A stretch of DNA of 64,000 bases from AC-32 sp038237925 (GCA_038237925.1 JBBRYF010000006.1:1-64000); one strand, 5' to 3'; positions 52,465 through 62,250 are shown, numbered from the stretch's first letter. Program-made: numbers and translations. Notes: generated by a model from the letters alone, not told the origin.

Positions 52465-52971
52465 CTATCTGTCCGAAGCATTCGTCTGAAGGAGCAGCTG
52501 CGCTGCGCGCAGCTCGGCCGCGGTGGCGGGTTGGATCCGGCCGGCGCTCACCCACCAGGCGGGATGGATCTCGTTCCAGCCGTGCTCGCCGTCCTCCACC
52601 CACGGGCCGACGACCTCTACGCGCGCACCCTCCTCGGGCACCGCGACCCGCGAGCGATCCTGCGGGATCAGCTCGACGACGAGGTTCCCGCCGACGCGTG
52701 CGTTGCCGTCCGAGAGCAGGCTCTCGTAGGCGGGATCGAGGCGCAGGTCGACGTGCACGTCACCGTCGTAGAGCTCGAACTTGACCTTGCTCACGGTGCC
52801 GACTGCGACGCGGCAGCGATTCTTCACGCGCAGGCGCGAGGGGTGGTAGACGCCGGCGACCGGGTTCCCGCCGCGGCAGTAGGGCGAGGGGAGCGAGACC
52901 TGTCGGCGCAGGGTGCAGGCGGCGGTGCAACAGACAAGGAAAAGCCCGATCACGACCGCGGGTCGCTGCAT
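52465..52971 (-). CDS. Secreted lipoprotein, unknown
   Basis: A 168-residue protein with a short lipoprotein-like signal ('GLFLVCCTAACTLRR'). The rest is beta-rich, e.g. 'VGTVSKVKFELYDGDVHVDL' and 'GNLVVELIPQDR', ending with 'WNEIHPAWWVSAGRIQP'. The latter pattern recalls small OB-like extracellular domains. Function unknown. Confidence 0.65.
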   Translation of the reverse strand: MQRPAVVIGLFLVCCTAACTLRRQVSLPSPYCRGGNPVAGVYHPSRLRVKNRCRVAVGTVSKVKFELYDGDVHVDLRLDPAYESLLSDGNARVGGNLVVELIPQDRSRVAVPEEGARVEVVGPWVEDGEHGWNEIHPAWWVSAGRIQPATAAELRAAQLLLQTNASDR

Positions 52972-53040
52972 CCTCCGAGCCTGCCTGCGCGCCCGCCGCC
53001 GCGAAAGTCGCTCTTTCGGGCTCGGCTAGAATCGCAGCGC

Positions 53041-53113
53041 GCGGACGTAGCTCAGTTGGTAGAGCATCAGCTTCCCAAGCTGAGGGTCGCGGGTTCGATC
53101 CCCGTCGTCCGCT
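53041..53113 (+). tRNA. tRNA-Gly (CCC)
   Basis: A 73-nt cloverleaf with acceptor GCGGACG / CGTCCGC, anticodon stem TCAGC/GCTGA, loop TTCCCAA (anticodon CCC) and T arm GGGTTCGATCCCC. No encoded CCA. A -10-like TAGAAT lies at 53027-53032. Confidence 0.97.
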
Positions 53114-53118
53114 TAGAG

Positions 53119-53143
53119 AAAGGGCCTGGTCACAGGCCTTTTC
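53119..53143 (+). terminator. tRNA-Gly terminator
   Basis: GGCCTG pairs with CAGGCC (loop GTCA), extended by AAAG/TTTT and followed by TTTTC. It lies 6 bp after the tRNA, the best-formed intrinsic terminator in the window. Confidence 0.8.
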
Positions 53144-53498
53144 TGCTGAGGACGTCGTTTGCAGCCAGTCGCGCTCGCTCGCCTTTGGAAACAATATGGA
53201 AACACCGCCACGGCTGCGCCTGCGCCCGGCTCGGTGCACGCGAGGGGCGGGTTTGAGTCCATACGGCCGCCCTGGCTGAGGCGCCGCGTCAGGCGGCCGC
53301 TCACCGCCTCAGTAAATGCGGCGGGGGCGCGAGACGCTCGCCGCATAGATGCAGTGGTTTTGACCTCGGTTACCTCGGGCGTGACCGTGGAGGTACTGCC
53401 GAAGATGACGCCCGGACCGCCGAACAGCGGCTTCCCCGCCTCAATCGTCACGTCACCAAGTGGGTTAGGTTCCGCGGATGAAGGACGGAGGAGGAGCG
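53144..53498. other. Gene-free stretch after tRNA-Gly, possible integration scar
   Basis: No convincing gene is present in these 355 bp. TGGAAACA occurs twice with an 11-bp period at 53186 and 53197, about 75 bp past the tRNA end, reminiscent of the paired repeats beside tRNA-Asn. A GGAGGAGGAG Shine-Dalgarno precedes 53499. Confidence 0.4.
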
Positions 53499-53522
53499 AT
53501 GGAGTACAGCCACGTGAAATGA
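53499..53522 (+). CDS. Possible 7-codon leader peptide (MEYSHVK)
   Basis: An ATG with a very strong upstream Shine-Dalgarno (GGAGGAGGAG) opens a 7-codon frame whose TGA overlaps the ATG of the cyclase gene (ATGA). It may couple translation of the large gene. Alternatively a missing base separates what is really the N-terminus of that protein. Confidence 0.35.
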   Translation: MEYSHVK

Positions 53523-56500
53523 CCTGCACTTCCTGCGGAGCGGAGAATCGCCCCGGCCGGAAGTTCTGCTCGAGCTGCGGGGCACAGCTTGCACGACCGT
53601 GTCCGTCGTGCGGGGCCGCAAACGACCCCGACGATCGATTCTGCGGTGAGTGCGGGGCGGCCCTCGACGCCGACGGGCGCCCCGCCGCGGCGCAGGCTGA
53701 GCGGCGGCTGGTCTCGGTGCTCTTCGGCGATCTCGTCGGCTTCACGACCCTCTCCGAGGATCGCGACCCCGAGGACGTGCGCGACCTACTCTCGCGGTAC
53801 TTCGAGACGGCTCGCCGGGTCGTGGAGCGCTACGGCGGGACGGTCGAGAAGTTCATCGGCGACGCGGTGATGGCCGTCTGGGGGACCCCGGTCGCACGCG
53901 AGGACGACCCGGAGCGGGCGGTACGCGCCGGCCTTGAGCTCGTCGAGGTGGTAGGAGCGCTAGGCGACGAGGTGGGGGCACCGGACCTGGCGATGCGCGC
54001 GGGCGTCGTTACGGGTGAGGCCGCCGTGACAGTCGGCGCTGAGGGCCAGGGGATGGTCGCCGGCGATCTCGTCAACACCGCATCACGCGTCCAGTCGCTC
54101 GCCGAGCCGGGCACGGTACTCGTCGGCGAGCGCACGCGGCGGGCGAGCGACGCAGCGATTGCGTACGACGCCGCGGGGGAACACGCGCTGAAGGGCAAGG
54201 CGGAGCCGGTGGCGCTCTGGCAGGCGGAGCGCGTAATCGCGTCCCGTCGCGGCGAGGGTCGCGCGACCGGCCTCGAGGCTCCCTTCGTCGGCCGGGAGGG
54301 CGAGCTGCGCCTCGTCAAGGAGCTCTTCCACGCGACGGCCGAAGAGCGGCGCGCGCGGCTCGTTTCGATCAGCGGAATCGCCGGGATCGGCAAGACGCGC
54401 CTGTCGTGGGAGTTCGAGAAGTACGTCGACGGCCTCGTCGGCGATGTGTACTGGCACCGCGGACGCTGCCTCGCCTATGGCGACGGAGTCGCGTACTGGG
54501 CGCTAGCGGAGATGGTCCGGATGCGGGCCGGAATCACGGAGCAGGAGAGCCTCGAAGCGGTCGCGGCAAAGCTGCGCTCCACCATGGAGGCCTATCTCCC
54601 AGACAAGGAGGAGCGCGGGTGGGTCGAGCCCCGGCTCGCGCAGTTGCTGGGCGCGGCCGGGCCGAGCAGGAGCCGCTTGCGCGCGACGACCTCTTCGCCG
54701 CCTGGCGCCTTTTCTTCGAGCGCGTCAGTGAGCAGGGCCCCGTTGCTCTCGTCTTCGAGGACCTTCAGTGGGCGGACCCCGCGCTGCTCGACTTCGTCGA
54801 CTACCTGCTCGATTGGGCGCGCGGGCACCCGCTGTTCGTGCTCACGCTCGCGCGGCCGGAGCTGACGGAGAGGCACCCGCGCTGGGCCGGCGCGAGGCGC
54901 GACTTCACCTCGCTCACCCTCGAGCCGCTCGCGGACGAAGCGATGGACACGCTTCTCGCTGGACTGGTGCCCGGGCTGCCCGACGAGCTCCGGGTGCGAA
55001 TCCGCGAGCGTGCCGAGGGGGTGCCGCTCTACGCCGTCGAGACGGTCCGGATGCTGCTCGACCGTGGCCTCGTCCGCCGCGAGGGCGACCGATACCTTGC
55101 GGCCACAGACGTCGGCTCGCTGGAGGTGCCCGAGACGCTGCACGCGCTGATCGCAGCGCGCCTCGACGATCTCGGGCCGAGCGAGCGCCGCGTGCTCGAC
55201 GACGCGGCGGTACTGGGGAAGACCTTCACGAGGCCGGGCCTCGCCGCGCTCACCGGGATCTCGGAACAGGAACTCGAGCCGATCCTCGTCTCGCTCGTGC
55301 GCAAGGATTTGCTCACCGTACAGTCCGATCCGCGCTCGCCGGAGCGCGGCAACTACGGCTTCCTGCAGGCGCTCGTCCAACGCATCGCCCACGACACGCT
55401 CTCGCGCAAGGAGCAGAAGGCGCGGCACCTCGCGGCCGCGCGCCACCTTGAGCACGGCTGGGGCGCGGAGGAGACGGAGATCGTCGAGGTGATCGCGTCG
55501 CACTACCTCGATGCCTACCGGGCCGGCCCCGGCGCCGACGACGCGGCCGAGATCCGAGCGCAGGCGTGCGAGGCGCTGACGCGCGCGGGTAAGCGCGCGG
55601 GGTCGTTGGCGGCTAACGAGCAGGCACAGCGCTACTTCGAGCAGGCTGCGGAGCTGACCGAGGACCGCGTGCGTGAGGCCGAGCTCCTCGAGCTCGCGGG
55701 GATCCGAGCCCACGACGACCGTCGCGGCGAGGAAGCAATCGCGCTCCTCGAACGCGCGATCGAGCTCTGGAGTGGGCAGGGGCTGACGCACCCGGCCGCG
55801 CGAGGCGAGGCGCGGCTCGCGATCGCCTGCTTCAACCACGGCCAGGTCGACGAGGCGGTCGAGCGCATGGGCCGCTCGTACGAGGTGCTGCGACACGACG
55901 AGCCAGACGCCGACCTCGCGCTGCTCGCGGCCCAGCTCGCGCGCTTTCGCTTCCTTCTCGACGACCTCGACGGTGCGCTCGACCCGCTCGACTTCGCGCT
56001 CGAGATAGCTGAGGCGCTGCTCGTGCCGGCCGTCGTCTCGGACGCGCTGAACACCAAGGGACTGATCGTCACCCTTCAGGGTCGCCGCGAGGAGGGCCTC
56101 GCGCTCGTGCGCCACGCGCTCGACCACGCGCTCGAGCACGACCTCGCCGAGGACGCGCTCCGCGCATACTTCAACCTCTCGTTCCTGACGGCCGGCCGTG
56201 ACCGCATCGAGGAGGCGTCGCGGCTCGACGAGCTCGGCCGCGACCTCGCCAGGCGCCGCGGCAACCGCCAGTGGGAGGAGGCGTTCGAAGGTCACCTCCG
56301 CGGCAACCGATTCTTCCTCGGCGAGTGGGACCGCGTCGAGGCGCCGCTCGAGGAGCTGCAGGAGCGGAGCTGGGACGCGCTTACCTGGAGCCTGCGGCTC
56401 GACCTTGTGGCGGTGATGGTGCCGATCTACGTTGCCCGCGGCCGCCTCGACGACGCGCGGAGGACGTTTGAGCACGCTCCGAGCGAGGTGCGTGCCGAAG

Positions 56501-57030
56501 CCCAGGAGCGGGCGAGCATCGCGGTTGGCCGAGCGGCCCTTGCGCGGGGCGAGCGCCGCTGGGAGGAGGCGCTCGAGGCCTCGGCCGAGGTGTACTCGTT
56601 CCGGAGCTCGCTCGGCGCGCACCACCCGTTGTTCAAGCAGGCGCTTGCGGGCGCGCTCGAGGCTGCGGTCGCGACCGGGGACGTCGGTTGCGTGCGGGAG
56701 GTGTTCGAGCGGATCCGCGGGCTGAGCCCCGCGCAACGCGGGCCGTTCGTTGAAGGGCAGCTCGCACGCTACGACGCCCACGCCGCGGCGGCCGCCCGCG
56801 ACGAGGGAACCGCCGAGCAGCGGTTCCGCAGCGCGGCGGCGCTACTGCGCGAGGTCGCGGCGCGCTTCTGGCTCGCGGTCGTGCTGCTCGAGCACGCGGA
56901 GTGGCTCTCGAGCGCCGGTCGCGTCGACGAGGCGGAGCCGCTGCTGGGCGAGGCGCGGCAGATCTTCGAGGGCCTCGAAGCCGCTTTGTGGCTCGAGCGG
57001 CTCGATGCGCGAGCACCCGCAGCTGTCTAA
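53519..57030 (+). CDS. Zinc-ribbon/adenylate cyclase/AAA-ATPase/TPR regulator, apparent frameshift
   Basis: A protein of about 1170 residues. It starts with a double zinc ribbon (four CxxCG pairs, residues 1-45), then a class III nucleotide cyclase domain ('VLFGDLVGFTTLSEDRDP', 'KFIGDAVMAVWG', 'GVVTGEAAVTVG') and a STAND/AAA ATPase with Walker A 'ISGIAGIGKTRLS' and Walker B-like 'LVFEDLQWADP'. A long TPR-like helical region completes it. The frame changes by -1 near 54655, between the Walker A and Walker B motifs, with homology continuing on both sides. The architecture is a known signalling type; whether the cyclase makes cAMP is unproven. Confidence 0.8.
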
Positions 57031-57181
57031 CAGTGGGCAGCCGGGGCCAACCGCGCCTAACCGCGACGCGCGAGACCGCCGCGGAGCGCGCACGCGGCGC
57101 ACACTGACGAGGCCGAAGCTGATCGAGCCGGTCCCAGAGGGCGCGAATTCTATCGCCGAGCACGCTGGCGATACTTCCACC

Positions 57182-57382
57182 GTGACGAAAGCCGTTGTCC
57201 AGTCCGTCGAGCAACGGCGCGCCCGAGTGGCCGCGAGCCTCAGTCCGACCAACCACGACCGCGCCGAGCTGCTGGCGCTGGTCGCCAAGCACGCCGACCG
57301 TGAGATGCTCGCCGCGCTCGGCTCCGCGCTCGTGCTGGGCGACGATGCGATCCGGCTGCTCGGCCTCGGTGAACACGGATGA
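57182..57382 (+). CDS. Small helical protein, unknown
   Basis: GTG at 57182 gives 66 residues, largely helical ('VVQSVEQRRARVAASLSP', 'RAELLALVAKHADREMLAAL'). Its stop overlaps the ATG of the following broken gene (ATGA), so the two were once an operon. No family recognised. Confidence 0.5.
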   Translation: MTKAVVQSVEQRRARVAASLSPTNHDRAELLALVAKHADREMLAALGSALVLGDDAIRLLGLGEHG

Positions 57383-57840
57383 GCACGAGTGCGAATGGAA
57401 AGCACGACCGCGACGAGCTCCTTGTCGCGGCGTTGGCGACTGGATTGCCGTATGACGAAGCCGCGAAGGTGTCAGGCCTCTCGCGGTAGACGGTTGCGCG
57501 GCGGATGCACGAGTGGGAGTTCCGGGCGCGCGTGGCGGAGGAGCGACAGCGCGTAGTCGAGACCGCGCGAGGAAAGCTGGCCTCACAGGCGCCTTCCGCG
57601 GCTGACGTGATCTTCACTCTGGCGTTGAACGCCGACAGCGAGACAGTCCGTCTGTCGGCCGCCAGTCGCATCCTTGATCTCGCGCTACGAAGGCGTGCCG
57701 GCTTCGACACCTTCGACGGTGCCGAGGTCAACGCACTTGTTCAGGAGATCGTCGAGGTGTCGCTGTCGTACATCCCCGAGGAGGCACAAGAGGGTTACCT
57801 CTTGCACGTCCGTACGATTGGCGGCGAGGCTAGTCGGTAG
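57379..57840 (+). pseudogene. HTH protein interrupted by an in-frame TAG
   Basis: ATG at 57379 encodes a 36-residue N-terminal part ending '...EAAKVSGLSR', then a TAG at 57487-57489, and the same frame continues 'TVARRMHEWEFRARVAEERQ' to 57840. The stop lies exactly inside the recognition helix of a resolvase/terminase-like HTH. About 153 residues would result if read through. The C-terminal part is helical ('RLSAASRILDLALRRRAGFD'). A nonsense mutation is the simplest reading. Confidence 0.65.
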
Positions 57841-58015
57841 CTTGCGACTCAAGGCCTAGCGAGACGCTTCGACAATCGCGCGATGGCAAGCCGAGCGTCT
57901 GCGCTACGTAAGACGCGTACCCGGAGTACGACGCCCAGGGACACGACAGGCTGACGTGTGCAGGGAGGCACGCCGCCGATCAGCCGAACCCGGCACCGCC
58001 CAATCGAGAGACGCT

Positions 58016-58052
58016 CGATGGAGCGGCCGGACGAGCGCCGGCCGCTCCATCG
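58016..58052 (-). terminator. 15-bp hairpin downstream of the NHL-type gene
   Basis: CGATGGAGCGGCCGG and CCGGCCGCTCCATCG pair perfectly around a 7-nt loop, 10 bp beyond the stop of the leftward gene. No T-tract follows on that strand. Confidence 0.75.
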
Positions 58053-58061
58053 GCACGAGCG

Positions 58062-59189
58062 CTAGTCGGTGTCGATCTTGACGACGGCGCCGAGACCCGT
58101 CACGGCCGGAGCGATGCTCCAGTTGGAGACGTAGATCTCGTCACGACCTGATGCGAAGCCGCCGGGGAACGACAACCCCGTCGCGACCGGCACGGGCGAG
58201 CTGCTGTGCGGCGCCACGCGGACGACTGCTCCCGTGCCCGGGCTGGCGGCGCCGAGCCCGAGGGTCGAGAACTCCGTCGCGTAGAAGTTGCCGCCGGGGC
58301 CGAACCCACAGCCCGTGACCGCGGTCAGGCCCGTCGCCCACTTCGTCAGCGGGTGCTCGGTACCCGGCGCGAACCGCCAGATCGCAGCCGACCCCGGCGG
58401 GTTGCCGCCGCCCGTGAGCTGGCCGACGTACAACGCGCCATCCGGGCCGCGGTCGATGCACGTCGGTACCGCATCGGAGGTCGGCGGGTTCGGAATGAAC
58501 GCGGCAATCGCGATCGTGCCGTTCGGCCAGACCCGATCGATCGTGTTCGCGGCCGCGTCGACCACCCAGCGAGTTCCCTCCACTGCCAAGACGCCGTACG
58601 GGTTCGCGTCCGGGAACTGGTCGGGCACGAGGCTCTGGTGCTCGAGCGACCAGCGGAAGTCGCGGTGGCCGACGTCCGCCACCGTGTGCCAGCTGCCGCC
58701 GGGCGTGAACTTGATGAGCCGCCCGATCCGGCTGCGCAGCCGGCCGATGATGTCGGACTGCAGCGTGAGACCGGGGAGGAAGTCGCTCGCTCCGGTCTCG
58801 ATCGCGTAGCCGTTGTTCCCCTTGAACGAGATGCCGTCGATGCCGGTCGCCCCGAACCCCGTCTCGTCGGCCAGGGACGGGAACCCCGAGATCACGCGGT
58901 GGAAGCTGCTTCCCTGGATCACGGCGACGCCGCTCGTCAGGCCGAAGCAGGTCGTGCCTTGGGGCCCGGAGCCGACGCAGTCGCCCGCGTTGCCGATCGG
59001 TGAGGCACCGTGCCCCGCCTCGGCGACGTACAGGCTCCCGTTTGCACCCCAGTCGAGGTCGCGCGGATTGTCGAGCCCCGAGACCACCGTCGTCCATGAC
59101 GTGGTCGAGGCGCGGGCAACTCCCGCGACCGCACCTACGCAGAGCAGCGCTATCCCGCAGACGACTGCGAAGAGTCGTAGAACGCGCAT
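58062..59189 (-). CDS. Secreted ScyD/ScyE-type NHL beta-propeller protein
   Basis: A 375-residue protein with a signal peptide ('LFAVVCGIALLCVGAVAGVA') and an ideal AAGGAGG Shine-Dalgarno before ATG 59189. Propeller blades include 'VVSGLDNPRDLDWGANGSLY', 'GISFKGNNGYAIETG', 'RGPDGALYVGQLTGG' and 'GLSFPGGFASGRDEIYVSN'. This matches the ScyD/ScyE family, named from cyanobacterial scytonemin clusters; members elsewhere are uncharacterised secreted proteins. No scytonemin genes are present here. Confidence 0.83.
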   Translation of the reverse strand: MRVLRLFAVVCGIALLCVGAVAGVARASTTSWTTVVSGLDNPRDLDWGANGSLYVAEAGHGASPIGNAGDCVGSGPQGTTCFGLTSGVAVIQGSSFHRVISGFPSLADETGFGATGIDGISFKGNNGYAIETGASDFLPGLTLQSDIIGRLRSRIGRLIKFTPGGSWHTVADVGHRDFRWSLEHQSLVPDQFPDANPYGVLAVEGTRWVVDAAANTIDRVWPNGTIAIAAFIPNPPTSDAVPTCIDRGPDGALYVGQLTGGGNPPGSAAIWRFAPGTEHPLTKWATGLTAVTGCGFGPGGNFYATEFSTLGLGAASPGTGAVVRVAPHSSSPVPVATGLSFPGGFASGRDEIYVSNWSIAPAVTGLGAVVKIDTD

Positions 59190-59259
59190 CTTTTCCTCCT
59201 TCGTCTCCCCTATTGCCGCGAACCGACGCCATACCTTAGCTCCGTCAGTCCCGACGCGC

Positions 59260-59820
59260 GTTCTCCCTAAAGAGCCAATCGATTGCAGCCTCCTGTTGTA
59301 CCGAGACGCGGGGCTCGCGCGTCGTACCTTTGCGTGCACCGGCGACTACGCCAGGACGCTGAGCCACGACCCCCTTGAGGGCTTCGCGTTCTTCGAAGAA
59401 TCCGTCGAGCTCACGCGCCGGTTTCGCGCGCTGAAGCTATGGCTTTCGCTGCGCTACCACGGAATGACCGCGTTCCGGGCTGCAATCAGCAACAACCTCC
59501 GACAAGCAGCACTTCTTGCTCAGCTGATCACCGAAGAGCCCTCGCTCGAGCTACTTGCTCCTGTTGAACTGAGCGCGGTCTGCTTCCGCTGGACGAATGC
59601 GACAGTGGACACCCTCAACGAGCGCAATGCCGAGATTCTTCGGCACGTCACCGCGCGCGGCAAGGTCGCGTTGTCCAACGCGAACATCCGCGGCAGCTTC
59701 GGCCTCCGCGCCTGCATCGTCAACCACCTGACGACCGATGCCGACATCGAGGCCGTCATCGCGGAAGTCCTCAGCGCCGCCGAAGCCACTGCCTTGCACA
59801 GGCCGCGCCCGGCGCAGTAG
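59260..59820 (+). pseudogene. PLP-dependent decarboxylase (group II), N-terminally truncated remnant
   Basis: Only the C-terminal domain remains: 'CSLLLYRDAGLARRTFACTG', 'RRFRALKLWLSLRYHGMTAF', 'LELLAPVELSAVCFRWTNA' and 'LRACIVNHLTTDADIEAVI'. In intact aromatic-amino-acid or glutamate decarboxylases these residues follow the PLP-binding Lys, which is missing. The break lies about 80 bp from the start of the divergent ScyD-like gene, so a deletion or insertion there probably removed the first two thirds. Confidence 0.75.
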
Positions 59821-60235
59821 CTCGCCGAAGTCGCCATCCCCTGGACGAACCCGAACCCCTCAAGGGACATTCCCAAACACAAGCCCAGGCTGATGTGCTG
59901 TCCCGTCTAGGCACATTCCCGCACGCTGGCACACTGGAGAGTTCCGGCGCTCCTTCGGTCGCCTCGAATCGCGGTTGGCCCGGTGTGAGAGAGAGGCTGC
60001 GGCAGGCGAACAACATCGACTGAGCACGGCCGCACGAGGCTAGCGCGCCGCGAAACGCGGGAGGGAGACCTCTGCTCCTCACTCATCCAAGGTCACCTCT
60101 CTCTGATCGGCATGATGAACGAGATCCGGGATCTCGTGATGCCTCACCCTCCCCTTGGCCGCACCCTCCCCTTGGCCGCACTCTCGTCGTCAAAGGTGAC
60201 CCAGAGAGAGCGCGAGGCAAACACGGCTATGCTCG
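59821..60235. other. Gene-free stretch with palindrome and tandem repeat
   Basis: No gene is seen. A 9-bp inverted repeat (ACGAGATCC-G-GGATCTCGT) lies at 60119-60137. A perfect tandem duplication of the 17-mer CACCCTCCCCTTGGCCG follows at 60145-60178. The palindrome could be an operator for the PLP enzyme downstream; the tandem repeat may vary in copy number. Confidence 0.5.
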
Positions 60236-61507
60236 GTGCATCGACCGACGCCAGCTTCTCGTCCGAACGGGGCTCGCGCTCGCGGCGGGGGGCTTCGCGG
60301 GCGAGATGTGGCGAGCGACCCCCCTGTCGCCGTCGGAGCCGAGGAGTTCCGAAGCTGGCGCTCGGTCCGGGCACAATTTTCGCTCTCGCACGACTGGGTG
60401 CACCTCGGCGGCTTCCTGCTCGCTTCGCACCCGCCGCCGGTTCGGCGCGCGATCGAGGCGCATCGGCGGCGGCTCGACCTGAATCCGGTCCACTACCTGC
60501 ACGAGCACCAGATCCCGCTCGAGCTCGCGGTCCTGCGGCAGGCCGCCCGTTACCTCGGCGCGAGGCCGCAGGACATCGCGCTCACGGACTCCACCACGAT
60601 GGGCCTCGGGCTGCTCTACAACGGGATCAAGGTCCGCTCCGACCAGGAGATGCTGACGACCGAGCACGATTTCTTCGCCACGCACACGGCGCTGCGCCTG
60701 AAGGCATCCCGAACGGGTGCCGGGCTACGCGTGATCCGGCTCTACCGAAGCCTCGAGACGGTTTCGGCGGCTGAGATCGTCGATACGCTCGTGCGGGCGG
60801 TGCGTCCGCGGACGCGGGTCGTCGCGATCACGTGGGTGCATTCCAGCACTGGCCTCAGGCTTCCGATCGCCGCGATCGCCGCCGCGCTCGGCGAGGTCAA
60901 CCGCAATCGCGGCCCGGCCGATCGTGCGCTCCTGTGCGTCGACGGCGTTCACGGCTTCGGGGTCGAGAACACGACGATGCCGGGACTAGGGTGCCACTTC
61001 TTCGTCTCGGGCTGTCACAAGTGGCTGTTCGGGCCACGCGGTACGGGCTTCGTGTGGGGGCGGCCGCAAGCGTGGGATGCCGTCGGGCCGACGATCCCGT
61101 CGTTCACGGACGACGGCAGCGCCGGCAGCGAGATGACGCCGGGCGGCTTCCACTCGTTCGAGCACCGCTGGGCGCTCGCGGAAGCGTTCCGGTTCCACCT
61201 CGGCCTCGGCAAGGCCCGGATCGCGAAGCGCACGCACGCTCTCAACCGCCAACTGCGGGGCGGACTCGCGGCGATCTCGCGCGTGCGACTCGTGACGCCG
61301 CGGCCCGACTCCCTCTCGGCCGGCATCGTCTGCTTCGAGGTAGCGGGCCTGTCGCCGCCGGAGGTCGTCGGCCGGCTGCGCGCGCGGGGCATCGTCGCGA
61401 CGGTCACGCCGTATTCACCGTCGTACGTCCGGCTTGCCGCCGCGATCTTCAACTCACCCGTAGAGGTCGATGCGGCGCTGCGGGCGGTGCGCGCGATCGC
61501 GCGCTGA
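60236..61507 (+). CDS. PLP-dependent aminotransferase class V family enzyme, apparent frameshift after a Tat signal
   Basis: The mature enzyme (about 390 residues) resembles isopenicillin-N epimerase/cysteine desulfurase-type proteins: 'LTDSTTMGLGLLYNGIK', 'ITWVHSSTGLRLPIAAIAA', the PLP-contacting Asp in 'LLCVDGVHGFGVEN' and the Schiff-base Lys in 'SGCHKWLFGPRGTGF'. A twin-arginine signal ('IDRRQLLVRTGLALAAGGFA') is encoded just upstream, from about 60240, in another frame. The two frames join at a run of six C near 60323. The true start is therefore uncertain. Export of a PLP enzyme by Tat is plausible because it folds with cofactor first. Confidence 0.7.
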   Translation: MHRPTPASRPNGARARGGGLRGRDVASDPPVAVGAEEFRSWRSVRAQFSLSHDWVHLGGFLLASHPPPVRRAIEAHRRRLDLNPVHYLHEHQIPLELAVLRQAARYLGARPQDIALTDSTTMGLGLLYNGIKVRSDQEMLTTEHDFFATHTALRLKASRTGAGLRVIRLYRSLETVSAAEIVDTLVRAVRPRTRVVAITWVHSSTGLRLPIAAIAAALGEVNRNRGPADRALLCVDGVHGFGVENTTMPGLGCHFFVSGCHKWLFGPRGTGFVWGRPQAWDAVGPTIPSFTDDGSAGSEMTPGGFHSFEHRWALAEAFRFHLGLGKARIAKRTHALNRQLRGGLAAISRVRLVTPRPDSLSAGIVCFEVAGLSPPEVVGRLRARGIVATVTPYSPSYVRLAAAIFNSPVEVDAALRAVRAIAR

Positions 61508-61696
61508 GAGCTAAGCGCCGCCGTGAAAGAGCCGAACACGAGCCGAGGCTAGCCCGGGCTACAGGCGTCCTCCGCGACGCTGAGCCCCGCGGCTCAGGTC
61601 AGACGGCTCCTCGCGGCAGCGGCTCAACGACTAGGCGCTCGCCAATGGCGACGCAACCCATTGAACTCCGGGAGCCGGATTCCGCCGCGGTGGCCG

Positions 61697-62197
61697 TTAC
61701 TGGTTGATGTCCTTCACCGGCGCGCCGCGGCTAGCGGCCTGACCACTGAGACGGCTCAGCGCTCGCTCGGCAACGCCTATCGCGCCTATCCCGGTTCCGG
61801 CTTTGAGTCCGCCCAAGGAATTGAGGGCCGCAACCGCAGTGGAGGCCGAGACGGCGAGCCGCCGCAATGCCGGCCCGTCGCAAACAGCGTCCTTACGCGC
61901 AACCTTTAGCTCGTGATAGGCGAAGAGGGCCGAGGCGCCTGCCTTTACGAGCGCCTTCGTTCGCCCGGCGGCGCCCTTCTTGAACGTCCCCGCCTGATAG
62001 GGCTTCAGGATGTAGCGATGGAAAGCCCCAAAGGCAAGGCCCGCGTGGAGGACGAATTTCGTCTTTGCGAAGTGAACGCGGCCAGAGCAGACGATCGACG
62101 CCTTCCCTTGGGAGTTCGTCGTTGTGGTCACTTTCGCACCGCCGCAGCCGACAGCCGCGAGCAGTACGACGAGCATCAGTACAGTCGTTCTTGGCAT
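61697..62197 (-). CDS. Lipoprotein, unknown
   Basis: ATG at 62197 gives 166 residues with a clear lipoprotein signal ('TTVLMLVVLLAAVGCGG'). The mature part is helical and basic ('FHRYILKPYQAGTFKKGAAG') and contains two further Cys. No family recognised. It is convergent with nothing nearby; 190 bp separate it from the PLP enzyme. Confidence 0.65.
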   Translation of the reverse strand: MPRTTVLMLVVLLAAVGCGGAKVTTTTNSQGKASIVCSGRVHFAKTKFVLHAGLAFGAFHRYILKPYQAGTFKKGAAGRTKALVKAGASALFAYHELKVARKDAVCDGPALRRLAVSASTAVAALNSLGGLKAGTGIGAIGVAERALSRLSGQAASRGAPVKDINQ

Positions 62198-62250
62198 GCC
62201 GCCGATCGTGCCCGCCCGGCCTAACCGGAAACGTCCCATTCGCCCAGGAG

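Noticed and set aside
54592..56781. 729-codon minus-strand frame opposite the cyclase/AAA gene
   Set aside because: Composition is typical of an antisense shadow and the plus strand has clear domain homology.
58062..59189. Scytonemin biosynthesis cluster
   Set aside because: Only a ScyD/ScyE-type propeller is present; no scyA, scyB or scyC-like genes occur nearby.
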